From Bilabrum cf. latius (lineage: Eukaryota > Bigyra: Bicosoecida > Bigyra > Bicosoecida): a stretch of DNA of 64,000 nt. The stretch covers positions 124,001 to 188,000 of the forward strand of contig OZ237753.1 in the NCBI GenBank assembly GCA_965178125.1. The letters are read 5' to 3'. The number at the start of each line of letters is the position of its first letter. Position 1 is the first letter of the stretch. The notes under the pieces are model-generated. The model ran no database searches and had not been told where the DNA came from. It saw nothing but the letters and a program-made list of their open reading frames with translations. Made by a program: the position numbers and the translations under genes. Shown piece after piece: positions 26,004 to 40,300 of this stretch.

Positions 26004-26449
26004 ACATCCACCACGATGGGGTCGAGTGGGGTTTGAGTATCTCGCCTGATGCCTGCTTGCGTCGATGGTCGGGACGTAGTCCACCAGTGGAACAGGGCGC
26101 CCTTCTTTACGATCATCATTGCGATGGATAGTACGTTGCAAGACTGTGGGGCCTAGCACGTTGGACAGTAGGCCATGTGCAGTGCGAGCAAGCCGGTGTG
26201 GATGAATCTGGGCGCGGTGGAGCCCTCCCCTGCGGCATCATCGTCGTTGGTGTCAGCTGATACCTGGCCGCGTGATTGGAGTAGCATGGCCGTTCAAACG
26301 GTCCCTGAAACGCCAAACCTAGCCGCCGCCGATCCCTCCTTCATTCGTGATGTAGGGGTGAAAGTCGAAGCAAACGGGAGGGGGGCCACCTGGGGCATAC
26401 AGCAACCTACCAGCATGCCCGCACAGTTGTTGCCATGCGTGGCAGTGTG

Positions 26450-27712
26450 CGCCGGTCGCGTTGCAGAGGCTTGAAAACTTGAAGTGGGGGACGAGACTCG
26501 TGGAACGCAGGGCCGTCGTTGGGGGACTCAAGGCACAGGAGGAGAAAGCGTTGGACAGCGGATTGGATGAGGGGTGTAAATCTTCTATATCCTGAGTCAA
26601 TACACGCATTCCAATCAAGGCGCTTGGGTTCCTGCTCATCCTCGTGCTGTGCGGCGGTGTAGATGGCGGAATCCTCATTGTCTCGGTTGCGTTTCGAGCC
26701 GGCTTGCTGCTCGTGGTGCCCTTGGGGTGCACCCCTTGTCCGTCTCCACGCCCACGTCCACGTCTGCTATCGCCGCCACGTCTGCCCCTCTTTGTCTTCT
26801 GCCGCGGCCATGGCCGCCTGGTTGGTTTGGAACAGGTCTGGCCACATCCCTACGCGCATGACGAGGACAGCTTCGAAGGCGACGACGGCACGGTTCGTCT
26901 TGTTGCCGAAGTCGATGGCTCGCCTCGCTCTCTCCTCCCAAGCATCCAATAGCTGATTGAGATTGAGCATGAACAACCATGTGATGAGTGCATTGTCCAT
27001 TGGGATGCCGCTGCCGCCTGCCTTGCCCATGGTGCGCATGTCATCCTGGATGAGGGCCTTGTCGAAGGCGTAGTCACCATACGCTCGTGCTAAGGGGGCG
27101 TCGAGTTGCTGGAGCTTGTGCTAGGACAAGTGCCTCACTGTGTCCACCAGCGCGCAACAGCTTTGATGAAAGCGCTGCAGGTGCTTGTAGTATACTTTGT
27201 GGTACCCGGCTGGAGGAGTAGGGGTGCGTACGCCCTTATTGAGCGCCACGACCGGTAGCACATCCGTGTTTATGCCAGAGACTATCGATGGGGCGGTTGC
27301 GCTCCGCCGGACTGCAACGTATGTGAGCAGTAGAATCCAGAGATGGCAGCGTGCAGGGCCTGTGTGCCCATCCGTAGCTTAAATGCCCAGCGCGGTGCCA
27401 CAGCTCCGTACTGGAACCCCGGGTTGCCTGGGAGGCTCAAGGGTGTCGAGGACGTCAATGACGTTGAAATTGCCGATGGATCCGGGGGGGTTCAAAATCT
27501 CTCGGAACTTCATGAAGCATAACACGGGCAGGGTCAGCTGTTCGTCCGCAAACGTTCAGCTGATACTGGCGTGATCCTGTGATCGACCGGCGAGGTGTCA
27601 TTCCGGTTCGAGTCTACACTGGGGAAAGAGAGAGATCAGACTCTGCGCTACACAGGATTAGCAAAGAAATACAGAAGCAGCCTTAGGCAGTAGCGTACTT
27701 CTCTGGCACGGC
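26450..27712 (-). mobile_element. Frameshifted retroelement-like remnant
   Basis: Reading the minus strand from about 27712, a non-coding leader is followed by coding-like stretches in different frames: GSIGNFNVIDVLDTLE (near 27450), then GFQYGAVAPRWAFKLRM (near 27390), then a long frame from about 27290 to 26510 with GYHKVYYKHLQRFHQ, MDNALITWLFMLNLNQLL and FGNKTNRAVVAFEAVLVM. Two TAGs (one near 27122, one at 26767) fall in the long frame. The frame changes mean it is decayed. The leader recurs at 52995-53121 and 51555-51625, so the unit is repetitive and probably a retrotransposon; the protein resembles a gag-type product only in general character and I cannot name the family. Confidence 0.45.
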
Positions 27713-28133
27713 CGGAGTGGCTGAAGCGAATCAAGATGCGGCGATAGCAAGAGGGCACAATCACCGATGCACAGCTTCGTGCTGCAATGGCCGCGACAGC
27801 TACAGAGGATGGAAGATTAGCTCGCGATCGAGTCGATCAGGGTCTTGGCGGTTTCATGGAAAGTGAGAGACTACAGGCAGGCGTCGGAGACTATCTTGCC
27901 GCTGTATTTCCGATACTCCCGCTCCCGCTTATGCTGCGACATCCCCTCGGCAGATCCACGGCATGAAAACAGTTTCGGCCCGAGGAATCTGAGAGGAGAG
28001 CCTACGGTTGCTGACTCCCAAAATACAAAGAAACTGTCACTTGAAAACATGCATATCACAAAATCACCTCTGCGTAGAACCATGACCATCCAACAGTCAT
28101 GCCACCTCTGGAGCCAAGTGTTGCGCATGCAGT
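27713..28133. other. Intergenic between element remnant and IPT paralog 2
   Basis: No gene is supported. The portion from about 28085 is homologous to the 3' flank of IPT paralog 1. Confidence 0.45.
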
Positions 28134-28165
28134 GCAGTGACCGTTACTTATGGACGAGTCACTGC
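28134..28165 (-). promoter_or_regulatory. Conserved 3' UTR hairpin, copy 2
   Basis: The GCAGTGAC / GTCACTGC stem is identical to copy 1 with a diverged loop, about 180 nt after the stop codon of the gene ending at 28343. Confidence 0.45.
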
Positions 28166-28342
28166 AATCGTTGCATGGACACACAGGGTACTCCAGTGCG
28201 GCTTTGCTGCATTCAGGATGCGAGTGTCCCGCGGAGAACGACATGAATCGAGTCACCACACCACCTTTAATCCGTTCAAAAAACGGATCACTGGCAGTAC
28301 TAGTCTGGATTTCACAGGCTCTGCGAGGCGCTGCCAACCGTT

Positions 28343-31300
28343 TCACTTACCGGCTTGTTCATCATCGCGTGCAGCCGACAGCCCCTTGCTCATGGACCCC
28401 TTCCTCAGGAGCGGGTTGCGGCCGCTGTTTCGCTGGCCCAGGGAGTGGCTCGACGCTGCGGCCCTTCCGAACTCCTTCTTCTTGCCCCCACGAGCCATGC
28501 CCAGGCCCATGGGGTTCATGCCCATCGGACTCGACCCGCCAAGCTGACGAGATCTGGTAGCACCCACGCGCGGGGACGAGGCGCCCACGAAAGGAGACAC
28601 GCCGCTGGCCGCCGCCCGCACATTCTCCTTGGTCAGCCTGCCGTACTCCTTGGACATCTCCTCGTACGACAGCACGAACTCCTTGAACTGGCCCCTGAGG
28701 CGCACCCAGGAATGCCGGTCCAGGTTCTCCAGTTCCATCATGCCGCGCATGTTCTGCAGGAGCGCAGAGTCGCCGTCCGCGCCGCCGTCCTTGCCGGCCT
28801 TGCTGAGGTCCATGAGCGGGTTGGCGCTGTACTCGGCGTTGGACATGTCCACGTCGATCTTGCGGGCGGCCTTGCCCTCCTTGACCTTCTTGATGCTGGC
28901 CTGCTGCAGTCGACGGGCGCGGTCCTTGGCCGTCACCAGCATGTACAGCTCCAGCCCGAAGACCGTGAAGTAGTACGTGATGGACGACATGATGATGAGC
29001 ATGAGGATGATGGTGATGGCGTCCCGCTGGTCCTGGTAGCCCTCCTGGTCGAAGCGCCCTGACTCGAGCATGATGCCGCCCAGCGTCACGAGGATGGCGC
29101 AGAACAGCAGCACCGTCTCCACGGTGTTCCAGTTCATCACGTTGCTGCCCATCACGCCCATCACGTCCTTGGGATCCACGGCGGCTGCGTTGATGCGCGT
29201 GCTGCTGAGGCTGTTCTGGGACCTCTGGTTGGCGTTGTCCTGCCTCTTGTCCTGCGTGCGGATCGTGTCCCACAGCGAGTAGTACAGCTCAGGGGACCGA
29301 GCGCACATGATGAAGGCGGCAGAGCCCGTGGACTGCAGGCAGCCCGCGCACCCGTTCTGTTGGGCGCGCGCCATGGACCCGGTGCTGGCCATGCCGGTGG
29401 TGTCCAGCAGCTCATCGCGGCGGTTGGCCGAGTTCTGCGCGGCGGCCTTGTCGATGGCATCCGAGGAGCTGCGGTCCGCCTGGGCCTTGCGGAGACCCTC
29501 GTCCACGGACTTGCCGGCCCAGTCGATGAGCGTGTCCTGGTACTCGGCTGGGGGCATGTACGGGTTGTACTTGACCTGCAGCGTGTAGCACAGGAAGATG
29601 ACCAGCAGCGTGGCGGCCATCTGGAAGGACGCGTTGGTGTTGAACATGAGCGAGCAGAAGGCGATGAGGGCCTTGCGCGCGATGATGGTCATGACCCACC
29701 AGTAGTACTCGGGCTTGAAGTAGTAGTACAGACGCTGGAACTTGACACGGAATGCTGCGGCCTGCTTGATGGCCTCGGGATCGGATGACACGAACGTGTA
29801 TCCGTGTCCCTGGGCCCTCCTGAGCTGGTCCAGCATGATGGTCTCCTTGTTGACCACCAGCATAAAGGCCACCCACGCGGGGAAGCCGAACGTGTACACG
29901 ATCAGCGCGATCACGGCGAAGGGCATGAGCTGCAGTTGCACGCCGCCCTTCTGTCCGCAAGGCTCGAACACGGCCTGCAGGTACTTTTGTCCGTCTGGCG
30001 GTGTGGTGGGTACGCAGTTGAACACGTCCAGGATGGTCTTGGTCTCGTGCAGGTACAGGAAGTACAGCAGCACGATCAGGCCAGCCACCAGAGGAGCGTA
30101 CCGCTGCCCCTTGGGGTCCTTCTGCATGTTGGTGAAGAGCGCGTACAGCCAGAAAGCCGCGAAGGCCACCATGCCCATGGCGATGACGGCCAGAGGCAGC
30201 AGCACAATGAAGTACCACTTGGTCTAGAAGGCCAGCTCGGGCACAGTGCACTCGGGGGCCGTGATCTCGAGGTTGAGGTTGAAGGCGGACAGGATGTGGA
30301 ACAGGTCCTTGAGCATGGGGGGCCAGCTCACGCGGGCGTTGGCGAAGATGGCCAGCACCTGGAAGTAGTCCACACCAATGGCGATCAGCGCGATGTTGAT
30401 CTTGCTGCGGTTCAGCCACAGGCCCACGCATCCGGCCGTCATGGCCATCAGCACAAACGCCACGATGAGGATCCACGGGTTGTCGGGGCACTTGACGCAC
30501 TCCCCCGCGCGCCTGTAGAAGCCCGTGTCGCAGCTGGCGCACCTGTACATGGGCGCCTTGGAGGCATACCCTCGGGCGCAGAAGTTGTCGCCCACGCATG
30601 CCCACTGCGGCTCGCATGCCACGATGCACACGTCCCTGGGCCCGCCCTCGTGGATCGTGGGCTGATCCTCGTCCAGCGGGTGCCTGGGCGCCACCACCTG
30701 CCGGCCTGGCGGGCAGACCTGCAGCATGTTGAAGTTGGCGGAGTCGGACGAGTTGAGGTTGTAGAAGTTCTCCAAAGGCCTCGGCATGGTGTGCGTGTTG
30801 TTGAACTGGTCGTAGCCGTCGCACACGCCTCCCTCGGGGCAGGGCAGGCACATCTCGCCCTCCAGACCGAAGTAGTCCCGGTCGCACACCACCTGCACCA
30901 GCGGCGGCCTGGTGATGTCTGCGAAGCGGCGCTGGCCAGCCACCTGCACGGTGATGTTCTTGGGCCCCACTGTGTCTGCGTCCAGGTGGCACTCCAGTAC
31001 GGCCCGCTGGGTGGTGTCCCCGGTGAACTCGTCCAGCACCTCGGCCACGGAGCGCTGGGCTCCCTCGGGCAGAGCGCCCGGCATGAAGCACTCCCTTGCT
31101 CCGATGTGGATGCGGGACAGGCGCTCTGCCTCGCTCCAGCCCTCGGTGGATCCCGTGGGTCCGAAGTTCCTACCCTTGATGGTGATGGGGTGCCTGCCCT
31201 CCAGCTCGCGCACCTCCACGGTCTGCGGAGTCACGGACGTGATGAACGGCCTCGAGTAGTTGACCAACAGCACGTTGCTACGGATCTCCAGCACGTCCCC

Positions 31301-34300
31301 GTCAGTCACACGAGCAGACGGGTTCTGCTCAAAGTAAGACACAAACACATCCCGGTTGGTGCCCAGGCCCTCGGGGGTCACGAACACGATCTCGTCATCC
31401 TGGTGCCGCACGATGGTGGGCTGGCCCGGGCTCCACAGACTCCTGGACTCGCAGCCCTCGGCGCCCGTCACGGTCAGTTCCGACTGCGCCACGGCCGAGT
31501 CGGGGCCCAGCTGGGAGGTGCCATCCAGGCCTCGCGCCACGGAGAGGCAGGCACGGTAGAACTGCACCGCCATGCCGGCCGTGGGCAGCACGCCCTGCGG
31601 CAGGCTGCTGGTGCCCATGTCCAGCTCGCCGTCGCCCTCGGGGGTGTGCAGGGGCAAAGGCACGCTTCCCGCCACGAAGGTCTGTGCCGCTGACTGCAGC
31701 ACGTTGGGGTTGGTGATGGGCCCGCGGCCGAAGTTCCTGCCCTTGAGCACGAGCTGCGCTCCTCCCGCCGTGGGGATGTCAAACACGCTGTTGGGCAGCG
31801 CCTCGATCGAGTCGATCTCCGGGTCGTTGTACTGGAACGCCACACCCTCGATGCCTGCCTGCACACCCCTGAGCTTGGGCCCTTGCATGGCGCCCTCGGG
31901 CTGCTGTCCACGCACACGCAGGGTGATGTCGCGCATGCCCACGCCTGGAGGCATCAACAGCCGCACACTGTCATGGGTCCAGCTCAGCACGTGCCCGTGC
32001 CATACCTCGCCCTCGCCGTACACAGTCTCCGAGTGGTCGCACACCAGGTTCCGCAGGCGAGTCCCCAGCGGCGCCGCGCTCTCCTCAGCGTCCCTGTTAG
32101 GCCACGTCACAAAGGCGCAGGAGGTGTCGTTATCTCTGGTTCCAAAGTTCTCGCCATCCAGCTCGACCTCGTAGAAGCCCGCCGCAGGTCCACGGCGCAC
32201 CGTCACCTGCGTGGTGCCGTCCTCGGCCTGCACCACCTCCTGACTGGCAGTGGCGGCGAACACAGTGGCGCCGGAGATGGAGGGCTTCATGTACGCGAAG
32301 GCGTCCTGCAGCGGCTCCGACCGCACGCCTGCCACGCTGACCACTGCATCCAGACGAGCACCGGTGCCCTCAGCCAGAGTGCACTCCATCTCGTCGTAGG
32401 CGGGGCGGTTGGCGGGCGCGGGGATGCGCACGGGGTCGGAGCAGTTGAGCATGCCTGGCGCGCTCGTGTCGGTGATCTCCTGCTCGGCGGCACGTTCCTG
32501 GGAGAGAGGGCTGTCACGGCCGATGTGCACGGCCAGCTGAGCCACCACCCCAGTGTCCACCTGCAGCGGACTGGGCCCGCCGAAGTTGGTGCCGCGCACC
32601 AGCACGCGCACACCGCCGCGGGTGGGTCCCCTGGGCAGTCCGTTGAGGGTCACGCTCTGGATGGCGGGAGGCGTGTGGGAGTGCACCATGGGCTGCGAGT
32701 CCTGCCCGCCCACCGTCACGCGGAAGGCAAACGGCATGCCTCCCAGGGCAGGGTCCGTGCCATCGCCCTCGCCCTGGGGCACACGCAGCTCCAGCATGGT
32801 GTGCGAGCGGCTGCGGCGGGCGGGGTCCTGGGTCGTGTGTCTGCACGCGGATGTCTCATCCTGGTACTGCTCGCCCATCTCGAACATGTTGCCGAAGCCG
32901 AGGCGCACCTGGGGGCACAGCCCGAAGTTCTCACCCACGATGCGCATGATGGCCCCTCGAGTAGGTGTGTAAACCACGCCGTCCGCTGGAGTGAACACCT
33001 CGTCGGGCTGTCCTGATGGGTTGGCCGACGTGTCGTGCCAGACCTGTACCTCTGTGATGGACGGAGGCGCGTACGAGATGTACTGCGGACCAGACACGAT
33101 GCCATCGCTGCCGGCCGAGAAGCGCTGCACCACCACAGGCACCTGCGAGCCGTCGTTCACGAACTCGCCGCGGGGTCCAGCCGGCATCACGCAGGCGATG
33201 TCCCACTGCATGCCTCCATTGTCCGCGTCAATGAGCGAGTTGTAGCTCGGATTGGCATCCACCTGGGCCTGCAGGATCACAGTGGGGAAGTCGGCATCGG
33301 ACACGGTCTGCGACGGGTCGGAGGGTAGCACCAGTGGGCACGGCTGTCCGCCCACGTCCACCTGGATGCTCTGTGCCTGCCCGATGCGGGCCACCTTGAG
33401 CTCGAGGATCTCCCCTCCCGCCGTGTTGAAGGCGTCGGCTCCCTGCAGACCTGCCACCTGAGGAGACACGTCGTAGTACTGGGCGGCAGGAGACGTCTGG
33501 CTCTTCTCCATGGCACCGTCGTATGAGAAGGAACCAACGTGAACCTTCGCGAACCCAGAGTCCACATCGGTCATGACCTCGATTACGGTGTCGGTCCAGT
33601 CCACCACCTGCACGCGGCCCGTATCTGCCGAGAAGTCCGCTGGCTCGTCCGAGGGCGCGATGAGCACCTTGCGCTCCACCTGGTCGTTGAGCTGCTGCGC
33701 CGAGGCACCAAAGTTGCGGCCGTACACGCGCAGCAGCTTGATGCCTTCCTGTCCGGGGAACAGCTCGGCCTGCTGGTTGGCGTACGGCCCCGTGGTGCCG
33801 ATGGGATCCAGCGAGAGGAAGTCGATCGAGGGGTTCTGGTAGGTGAACACCTTGGGGTCGGTCACCACCACAGACGCATTGATGGGTCCCTCGGTCACCA
33901 TGGTCGTGTAGGCCGACATGTCCACGGCGCTGCGGAGTGCCAGCTGGGGGAAGCCCGCGGGTGAGTTGACCAGCACCACCGCCCTGTCCTTGCCCACTCC
34001 AGAGGGCAGCGCGAACTTGACCGTTTGCACTGCGTCGCGGTCGTATCCGGCTGGGTACGTGGCATTGCCAGCCGCGGGCTCGAAGCGACCAGTACCAGAC
34101 ATGGGCTCCGTGGTTGCGATACCTGCAGTCATCGTGCCGTCAGCAGCGTGACCAAAGTTGACGGTCAGCGTGGATCGGCTGTCCGCGAATCCGAAGTGCT
34201 TGCCTGTCACCTTGACCATCTGGGGGCTCTCTTCGTCTTGCTGCGCGTGCCCAAAGGCAGGCGAGATTGACATGACCTCGGGCGCGGCATACGACACGGT

Positions 34301-37300
34301 GGACTGGGACTCGGGCGACTCTTGATCGGCCACAACAACCACGAACCGCATATCGGCCCCCACACCTGGGGGCACCCGTACCCTGATCCTCTGGTGGTCC
34401 GTCATGATGCGGTACTCGGCCTCGGGTAGCACGTACTGGTGGGCCCCGTTGCCGAAGCGCACCTCCTGCAGCAGCTGATCATCTCCCGACGGCCCGAAGT
34501 TGCGGCCCACGAGCTCCACGTAGTCTCCACCCTCGGGGCTCAGCTGGCTGTCCTGAGGCATGGCGGGCATGGAGTCCACCGAGATCGGCTCGCCACTCAC
34601 CGTGGCAGGGAACAGCCCAGCCCCGTTGAAGCGCTCGATCGAGTCGATCACGGGCAGGGCATACGCAGTCACCGGGTCTCTGGAAGTCAGCCCAGCCACC
34701 ACCATGGTCCACTTGAGGTCGGCACCGCCACCCACGGCCAGCTCGCACCGGATCCGCTTGTGATCCACCACCATGCTGCAGCTGCTGCCATCCACGGCGA
34801 ATGTCCTGATCTCGGGGTCGATGGCATTGCCGCTCTCGTCGAAGCGGGCCATGACCAGTCTGTACGAGATGGCCACGTGGTCGTCCATCACGGGGCCGAA
34901 GTTGTCGCCGTAGATCTCGATGAGGTCCCCACCCTCCGTGCGACCTTGCTTCACCGCATCGATGTTCTCGGCATCCGCCACGTCGTCAAAGCCTGCAATG
35001 GTGGGGGCAGAGTAGCTCGAGTTAGCCTCAAAGATAGCCTCGGTCATCTGCCCGCCCACGCGCAGGGCCCAAGAGTAGCCCGCACCGCGGCCCGGGATGA
35101 GTCGGCAGTTGACGCGGCTGACACCGTGCCTGGCCGGGTCACGTACCACCTCGCATGCCCCCGTGGCCTCGTCCTGGTCCATCTCGTACAGGCCGCTGCC
35201 CGCCGGAAAGTCGCTCTCCAGCCCGAACTGCACCAACTCGATGGCGTTCATGGCCACAGGTCCGAAGTGCTCGCCGTCGATCTCCACAAGATCGCCTCCA
35301 GAGGTGGAGGCCTCCTTGGCACCTGGCCCGAACACACGGGTGATCACCGGTGGCAGGTAGCTCAGCTGCCCCGAGGAGGGACTGCTCTCCAGGTCGAATG
35401 TGGTGGACACCTGCCCGGGCATCACCACCTTGAGGCGGTGGTTCCGGCCCACACCAGCCCCGGTGGTGCACGTCAGCCTCGTGTGCTCCGATCCGACGTC
35501 CTTGGTGCACGTCACATCGCTCACGTACTCGTGATCACCAATGACAGTCACCAGCCCGGGGATGGTGCTGGGCCTGGTGCCATACGACACGCGGGGCACA
35601 AGCGCTCTGGAGCTGATGTCGGTCATGGGCCCGAAGTTGCGACCCTCCACCACGATGGTCTCGCCGCCCGCAGCGTCCATCGAGTCCAAGCCGCGAATGG
35701 ATCCCGCTGGCACGCTCACACTCGTCACCTCAGGAGCGGCGTACTCGATCTGGTCCGCAGCAGCCACCTCTGACACAGTCCCGCCCACGCGCACGTACAG
35801 GCTCAGTCCCTGACCGTACCCCTCGCCCGTTCTAACTCTCAGCTCATCATAGCCTACGCCATAGACTTGCACGGTCGCCACGAATGGCAGGTCATCGAAC
35901 ACAATCTCTTCATCTGCATCAGTCGATGGCAGGTCGGACTAGAAGCCGTACCTGACCTGCACCAGATTCAGGTCCATCCCTTCGAAGCCCAAGTTGGTGC
36001 CAGTCAGGATGATCGTCTCACCGCCTGCCGTGCTCATGGGCCGCGTGTTGACGAGATCGTTCGGACCGGCGATGGAGGTCACGACAGGTGCTCCATACCC
36101 AGAGAGTACAGGCTCCAGGAAGCGAACCTTCTCTCCCCGCATGATCACGTGCCATCGGAAGTTTGAGCCCACGCCTGGAGGCACCTAGCACGTCATGTAG
36201 TCGAGGTCGTTGCCATCGTCGTCCATATCGCCCGACTTTTTCACTTTGCAGTCGGTTGCATTGTAGGACAAGTATGGCGCCGATGTCTGGCTGTACCACA
36301 CGCTCAAGTCAGTAGTGTCCACGAGGTTCAGCCCAATCAGCCTCACACCCTGCACGAAGCCCCCGGATGTACCCCTAGTCAGCATCTGCCGGAATGAGTA
36401 CTCCTCTTCCTCCCGCACCTGGTCGTTGCACTGGCCGTCGCACACCTGTACAGCAGTCAGCAGCGGAGTCGAAGCCAGGTCGCGAGCGGTGAGGGCGGAT
36501 GCGATGATGACCATCTACTTGCCCACGGTGGGAGTCGACACGCGCCCATCATCCGCCGCCAGCTCGACCTCGTACACGCCCCTCACTAGCCTGCCCTCGT
36601 ACTCGATGGGGTACATGGGGTCGTCTTCCTGGGGGGCTGTGTGGTAGGTCAGGTCTACCTTGAACTCAAGTTGCTTGGTGCCGGTGGGGTCATTGGTGTC
36701 AGGCGTGTCCCGGAGATCGAAGACGATCTCGTTCGGTGGCAGTGCTTCGCGAGTCTCAGATGTGTCGGTGAGGAAGTTTCCATCCACGAAGTCAGGTAAG
36801 CGAGTGACCGACACGACGCTATAGTCGACCTAGTCGTTGTCCTCGTCTTCCTGTTCCAGTACGGCGATGGGAAAACCGGCAAGGGCGTCAGATTCACCGA
36901 TCACATGAACCGTATCCGGGACGACGGGTGGATCGTTAACGTTGTTGAGAGTCACATTGATTGTCCTGCCATCATCCAGCCCCTCTGGATCCGCCACGGT
37001 CACGAACAGCAGGTGCTCCTGCTTCTCCTCGTAGTTGAGGCCCTCTTTGGCCACCGACAGCTGGCCCGATGATTCGCCGATCGTGAAGAAGCCGTCGTCG
37101 TTGCCAGCCAGGATAGACCAGGTGAAATCAGTGTCATCGTCTGGGTCGGTAGCAGTGAATGGCCCCGGCAGCACGTTGGTGCCCACTGCAGAGTTCTCGT
37201 CCACGGTGACCATCACGGGATCCATCTGGTCCATGACGGGCGGGTCGTTGCGGTCCATCACCTTGATGACCACGTCAACCTCGCTAGTAGCGATGTCCTT

Positions 37301-40300
37301 GCCGTCAGTCTTGCCCACCACAGTGATCACGTACTGAGTCTTGACATTGTAGTCCAGGATGCCATTCGCCACCTTGATCTGGCCATCACACAATCCAATT
37401 TTGAACACTGGCAAGAAGCTTCCGCTTCCGTCCTTGGTCTGCCCATCGTTGTTCCCTTCCGGCTTGATGTACCATAGAATCACTTGGTCCTGGCCTAGTG
37501 GTGTTCCCTGGATGGGGCTGCCCACCATTGTGCCGGGAATGACGCGCTCCTCCACCTCCAGCGCATCGTCAAGGTCAGGGATGGTCGGGGGCAACGGATC
37601 GCACTTGATAGCCTCGCCAGAAAAGCCGCCATCCGAGTCGCAGGGTCTCCACTCTTCCGAATCCGCAGCTGTACGGTAGCCAGTTGCGCACTTGAACTCA
37701 CAGAACTCACCAGTCACGATTCCATCGCACTGCGTGCCGTCCTTGCAGTCGGTGTGCACCGTGAAATCGTCGATCTCCACGCCGTCGCCCTGCGCCGCAA
37801 TGCCCTGCATGCCGAAGGTGAGCAATATTGTGCGGGATGGATCGCTAAACGTGGAAACAAGCTCGTCACCGCAGTACACCTTGATGTTGGTGCGGTCCTG
37901 CACGGCTCTGATGAGTTGGGGCTCCTCCGTGTCGTCCGTTGGGATGCTGCAGTCCTTTGTAAATTCGACCTCGTTCTCCGTGTACATATACCTGCGCTCC
38001 GTGGCATCGTACCCATACTTCCAGTAGGTCATGTGGTGCCTGTCCTCGCCGCCCTCGAGGCTGACAGCGTACCCGCTCGTGAGGGAAGTGGTCTTGCGGA
38101 GCAGCAGCTGCGCCCTCGTCCCCTCAGGTACGATGAACTTGGCCTCGACATTGAGCTTGCGGCCGGACGTGTGCCGGTACGTCTGCGCGCTGCCCATGGC
38201 AACGAGGTAGTCGAAGTCAGCAATGGGCTTAGCGATTGTGGACGACCCAGAGGGGCAATCCTCACCACCACTACTACTACTATTCAGTACTTTGTGAACG
38301 AGGCGCCCATTCTCGAGCTTCCAAACGTCTTTCACCTCGGGTGAGGACAGAGGTTGTACTGGTACAGGCTGAAGCATTGGAAACCACGAGGGACCCTCGT
38401 TACTCTCCAAATCATTTAAGTCGTCCCCGAAGCCCATGTAGTTGTGCACGCGCCTGCAGGATCCGGTATTCTCTGGCATGCCCAGTCTGGGGCAGTTCCG
38501 TCCGCACCGCCCCAGCCCGCTACCCCAGGTGCCAGTAGCTACGTTACCATATGTGTACCAATACTCGCGTGAGTAGCTGAATTGGAATCCTTGGATGATT
38601 TCTTTGTTTCCGTTGCAGTACATCAAACAGGCAGAGTTTTGGGTTAGTGGCAGCGTGTAGGTCCAGCTGGGGCTCCGGTCGCCGCATCCGGATCGGCTCA
38701 ATCGGTTCTGGTAGTCGGGCAGCCAGCTAGTTGGGACCAGCTGGCTCACGGCTCGTAACACCGGACGCTTGTACTTGTCCTTAAGATGAGCACTGATCCG
38801 CTGCATGGTGGTGGTGTTCATGGGCTTGTCGGCAGGGGACGTGTACACGAGGTACTCGAGCATGTAACTGAGGCTGCTCTTCGGCCTGATCTCGCTCTGC
38901 GGAGGAGGATTCATGTAATTTTAGAAGGAGGAACCAGTCTTATCGTCAAAGCCACTCACATGCAATCCATTTATCAAAGCATGAGGCAAACTAGCAATGT
39001 CCGTGGCAAGCTCACCCAGTACGGCATCCCGTTGACGGTGCGCCCTTGCACCTCCCCATAGTCCCTGCCAATGCGGAGGCGGCTGGCTGCGAGAGCAAGG
39101 AATCAAGGAGACAAGGGCAGCACGCATGGGCTGCACAGGCTAGCATATTTGCAACGATGGCTCAAATATTGCTCACCAGTAGAGTAGACGGCTCCGGTGA
39201 AGTTTCTCAGGCTCGAATACGATGCCGACACGCCTTGGAACGTCTGTTGGTTCCTAGTGCCCGAGGCAGGGCTCTCGGTGATGTCGTCGTTCAGGCCCAC
39301 GTGGAACTGGTGCTCTGTTCCGACCTTCTTGGTCCAGCCGGCCATCACCATTGGCAGCTCGTCACGCCAACCGCTGTACGAGTAGAAAGCGAAGTTGTAC
39401 GGCAGCTCCTGCTTCTTGAGCGACGCCTGCGCCTGCGAATTGGCTGAGCCAGCGGTTCCGGACCGGCCCATGAATCCCAGCACGGGGCGATTGTAGGCTA
39501 GTGTAAAATATCGGTAGTAGTACTGGGTCGTGGTGCCGTCCCAGCCGAGGTTCCAGCCGTTGCGGACGCGCTGGCCATAGCTCCTGACGATGCGGCCTGC
39601 GACACAGAACGTGCGAATCATGATACGCGGAGAGCATATGTTGATGCCATATCGACCTTTACAATCAAGCGTAAACATAACACTGCAGCTTTCGCGGTTT
39701 ATTATGACATACACGAGTGCAACAGGCGGTTGGTATTAAGGAGACAGAGTCTGATTCGTTGTTGACGTCAAATGAGATGATAAGCGTCTGTGCGATGAGG
39801 ATGGCCTCTGTTCTCGTGGCTGCATGCCAACGAGCACGCCTCGGTACTCTCCGTTCCAGCCGAGGTTCAGCGGACCCTGCGATGGTGGCGACATGCCCTG
39901 CTGCACCAGGATGGCCGCTCGTTCCCGCGACAGCACGATCCCGAACGCGATCCAGTGATGTTCACGGACGCATCGCTGCATGGATGGGGTGGCTACTTGG
40001 TCTGGCCCTCAGGTGCCACGTAGGCCATCTACGGCACGTGGCCGGATTCTACCTGCCTACTGTCCAACGACATCTCGGCTCTCGAACTCGGATGCATTGA
40101 GATCCTGTGTGATCATTGGAAGAACGAACTGCGGGGACATGTGTTGCTTGTGCGGTGTGACAACTCCGCCTCTGTGCATTGTTTGCGTCGTGGGTTTTGT
40201 CGTAGTGTCCGCATGGCTCGCATCCTCGCTGACCTGTTCACCACCCTCTGCTCCCACGACGTGTAGGTTTGGAGCCGGCACATACCAGGGTTAGAGAACA

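Noticed and set aside
25280-26049. 247-codon frame 25306-26049 as one intact gene
   Set aside because: Its second half is the SINE-like repeat, found elsewhere without this frame.
27700-27760. tRNA-like start GGCCGGAGTGGCTGAAGCG
   Set aside because: No anticodon arm or T-arm follows at the right spacing and no acceptor stem closes, so it is not a tRNA gene.
29804-31693. Plus-strand 629-codon open frame
   Set aside because: It is antisense to the IPT paralog 2 exon and exists because of its high GC and codon bias; the translation is His/Gly/Val-rich shadow sequence. The same applies to the mirror frames at 13178-14665, 17768-19147 and 34439-35773.
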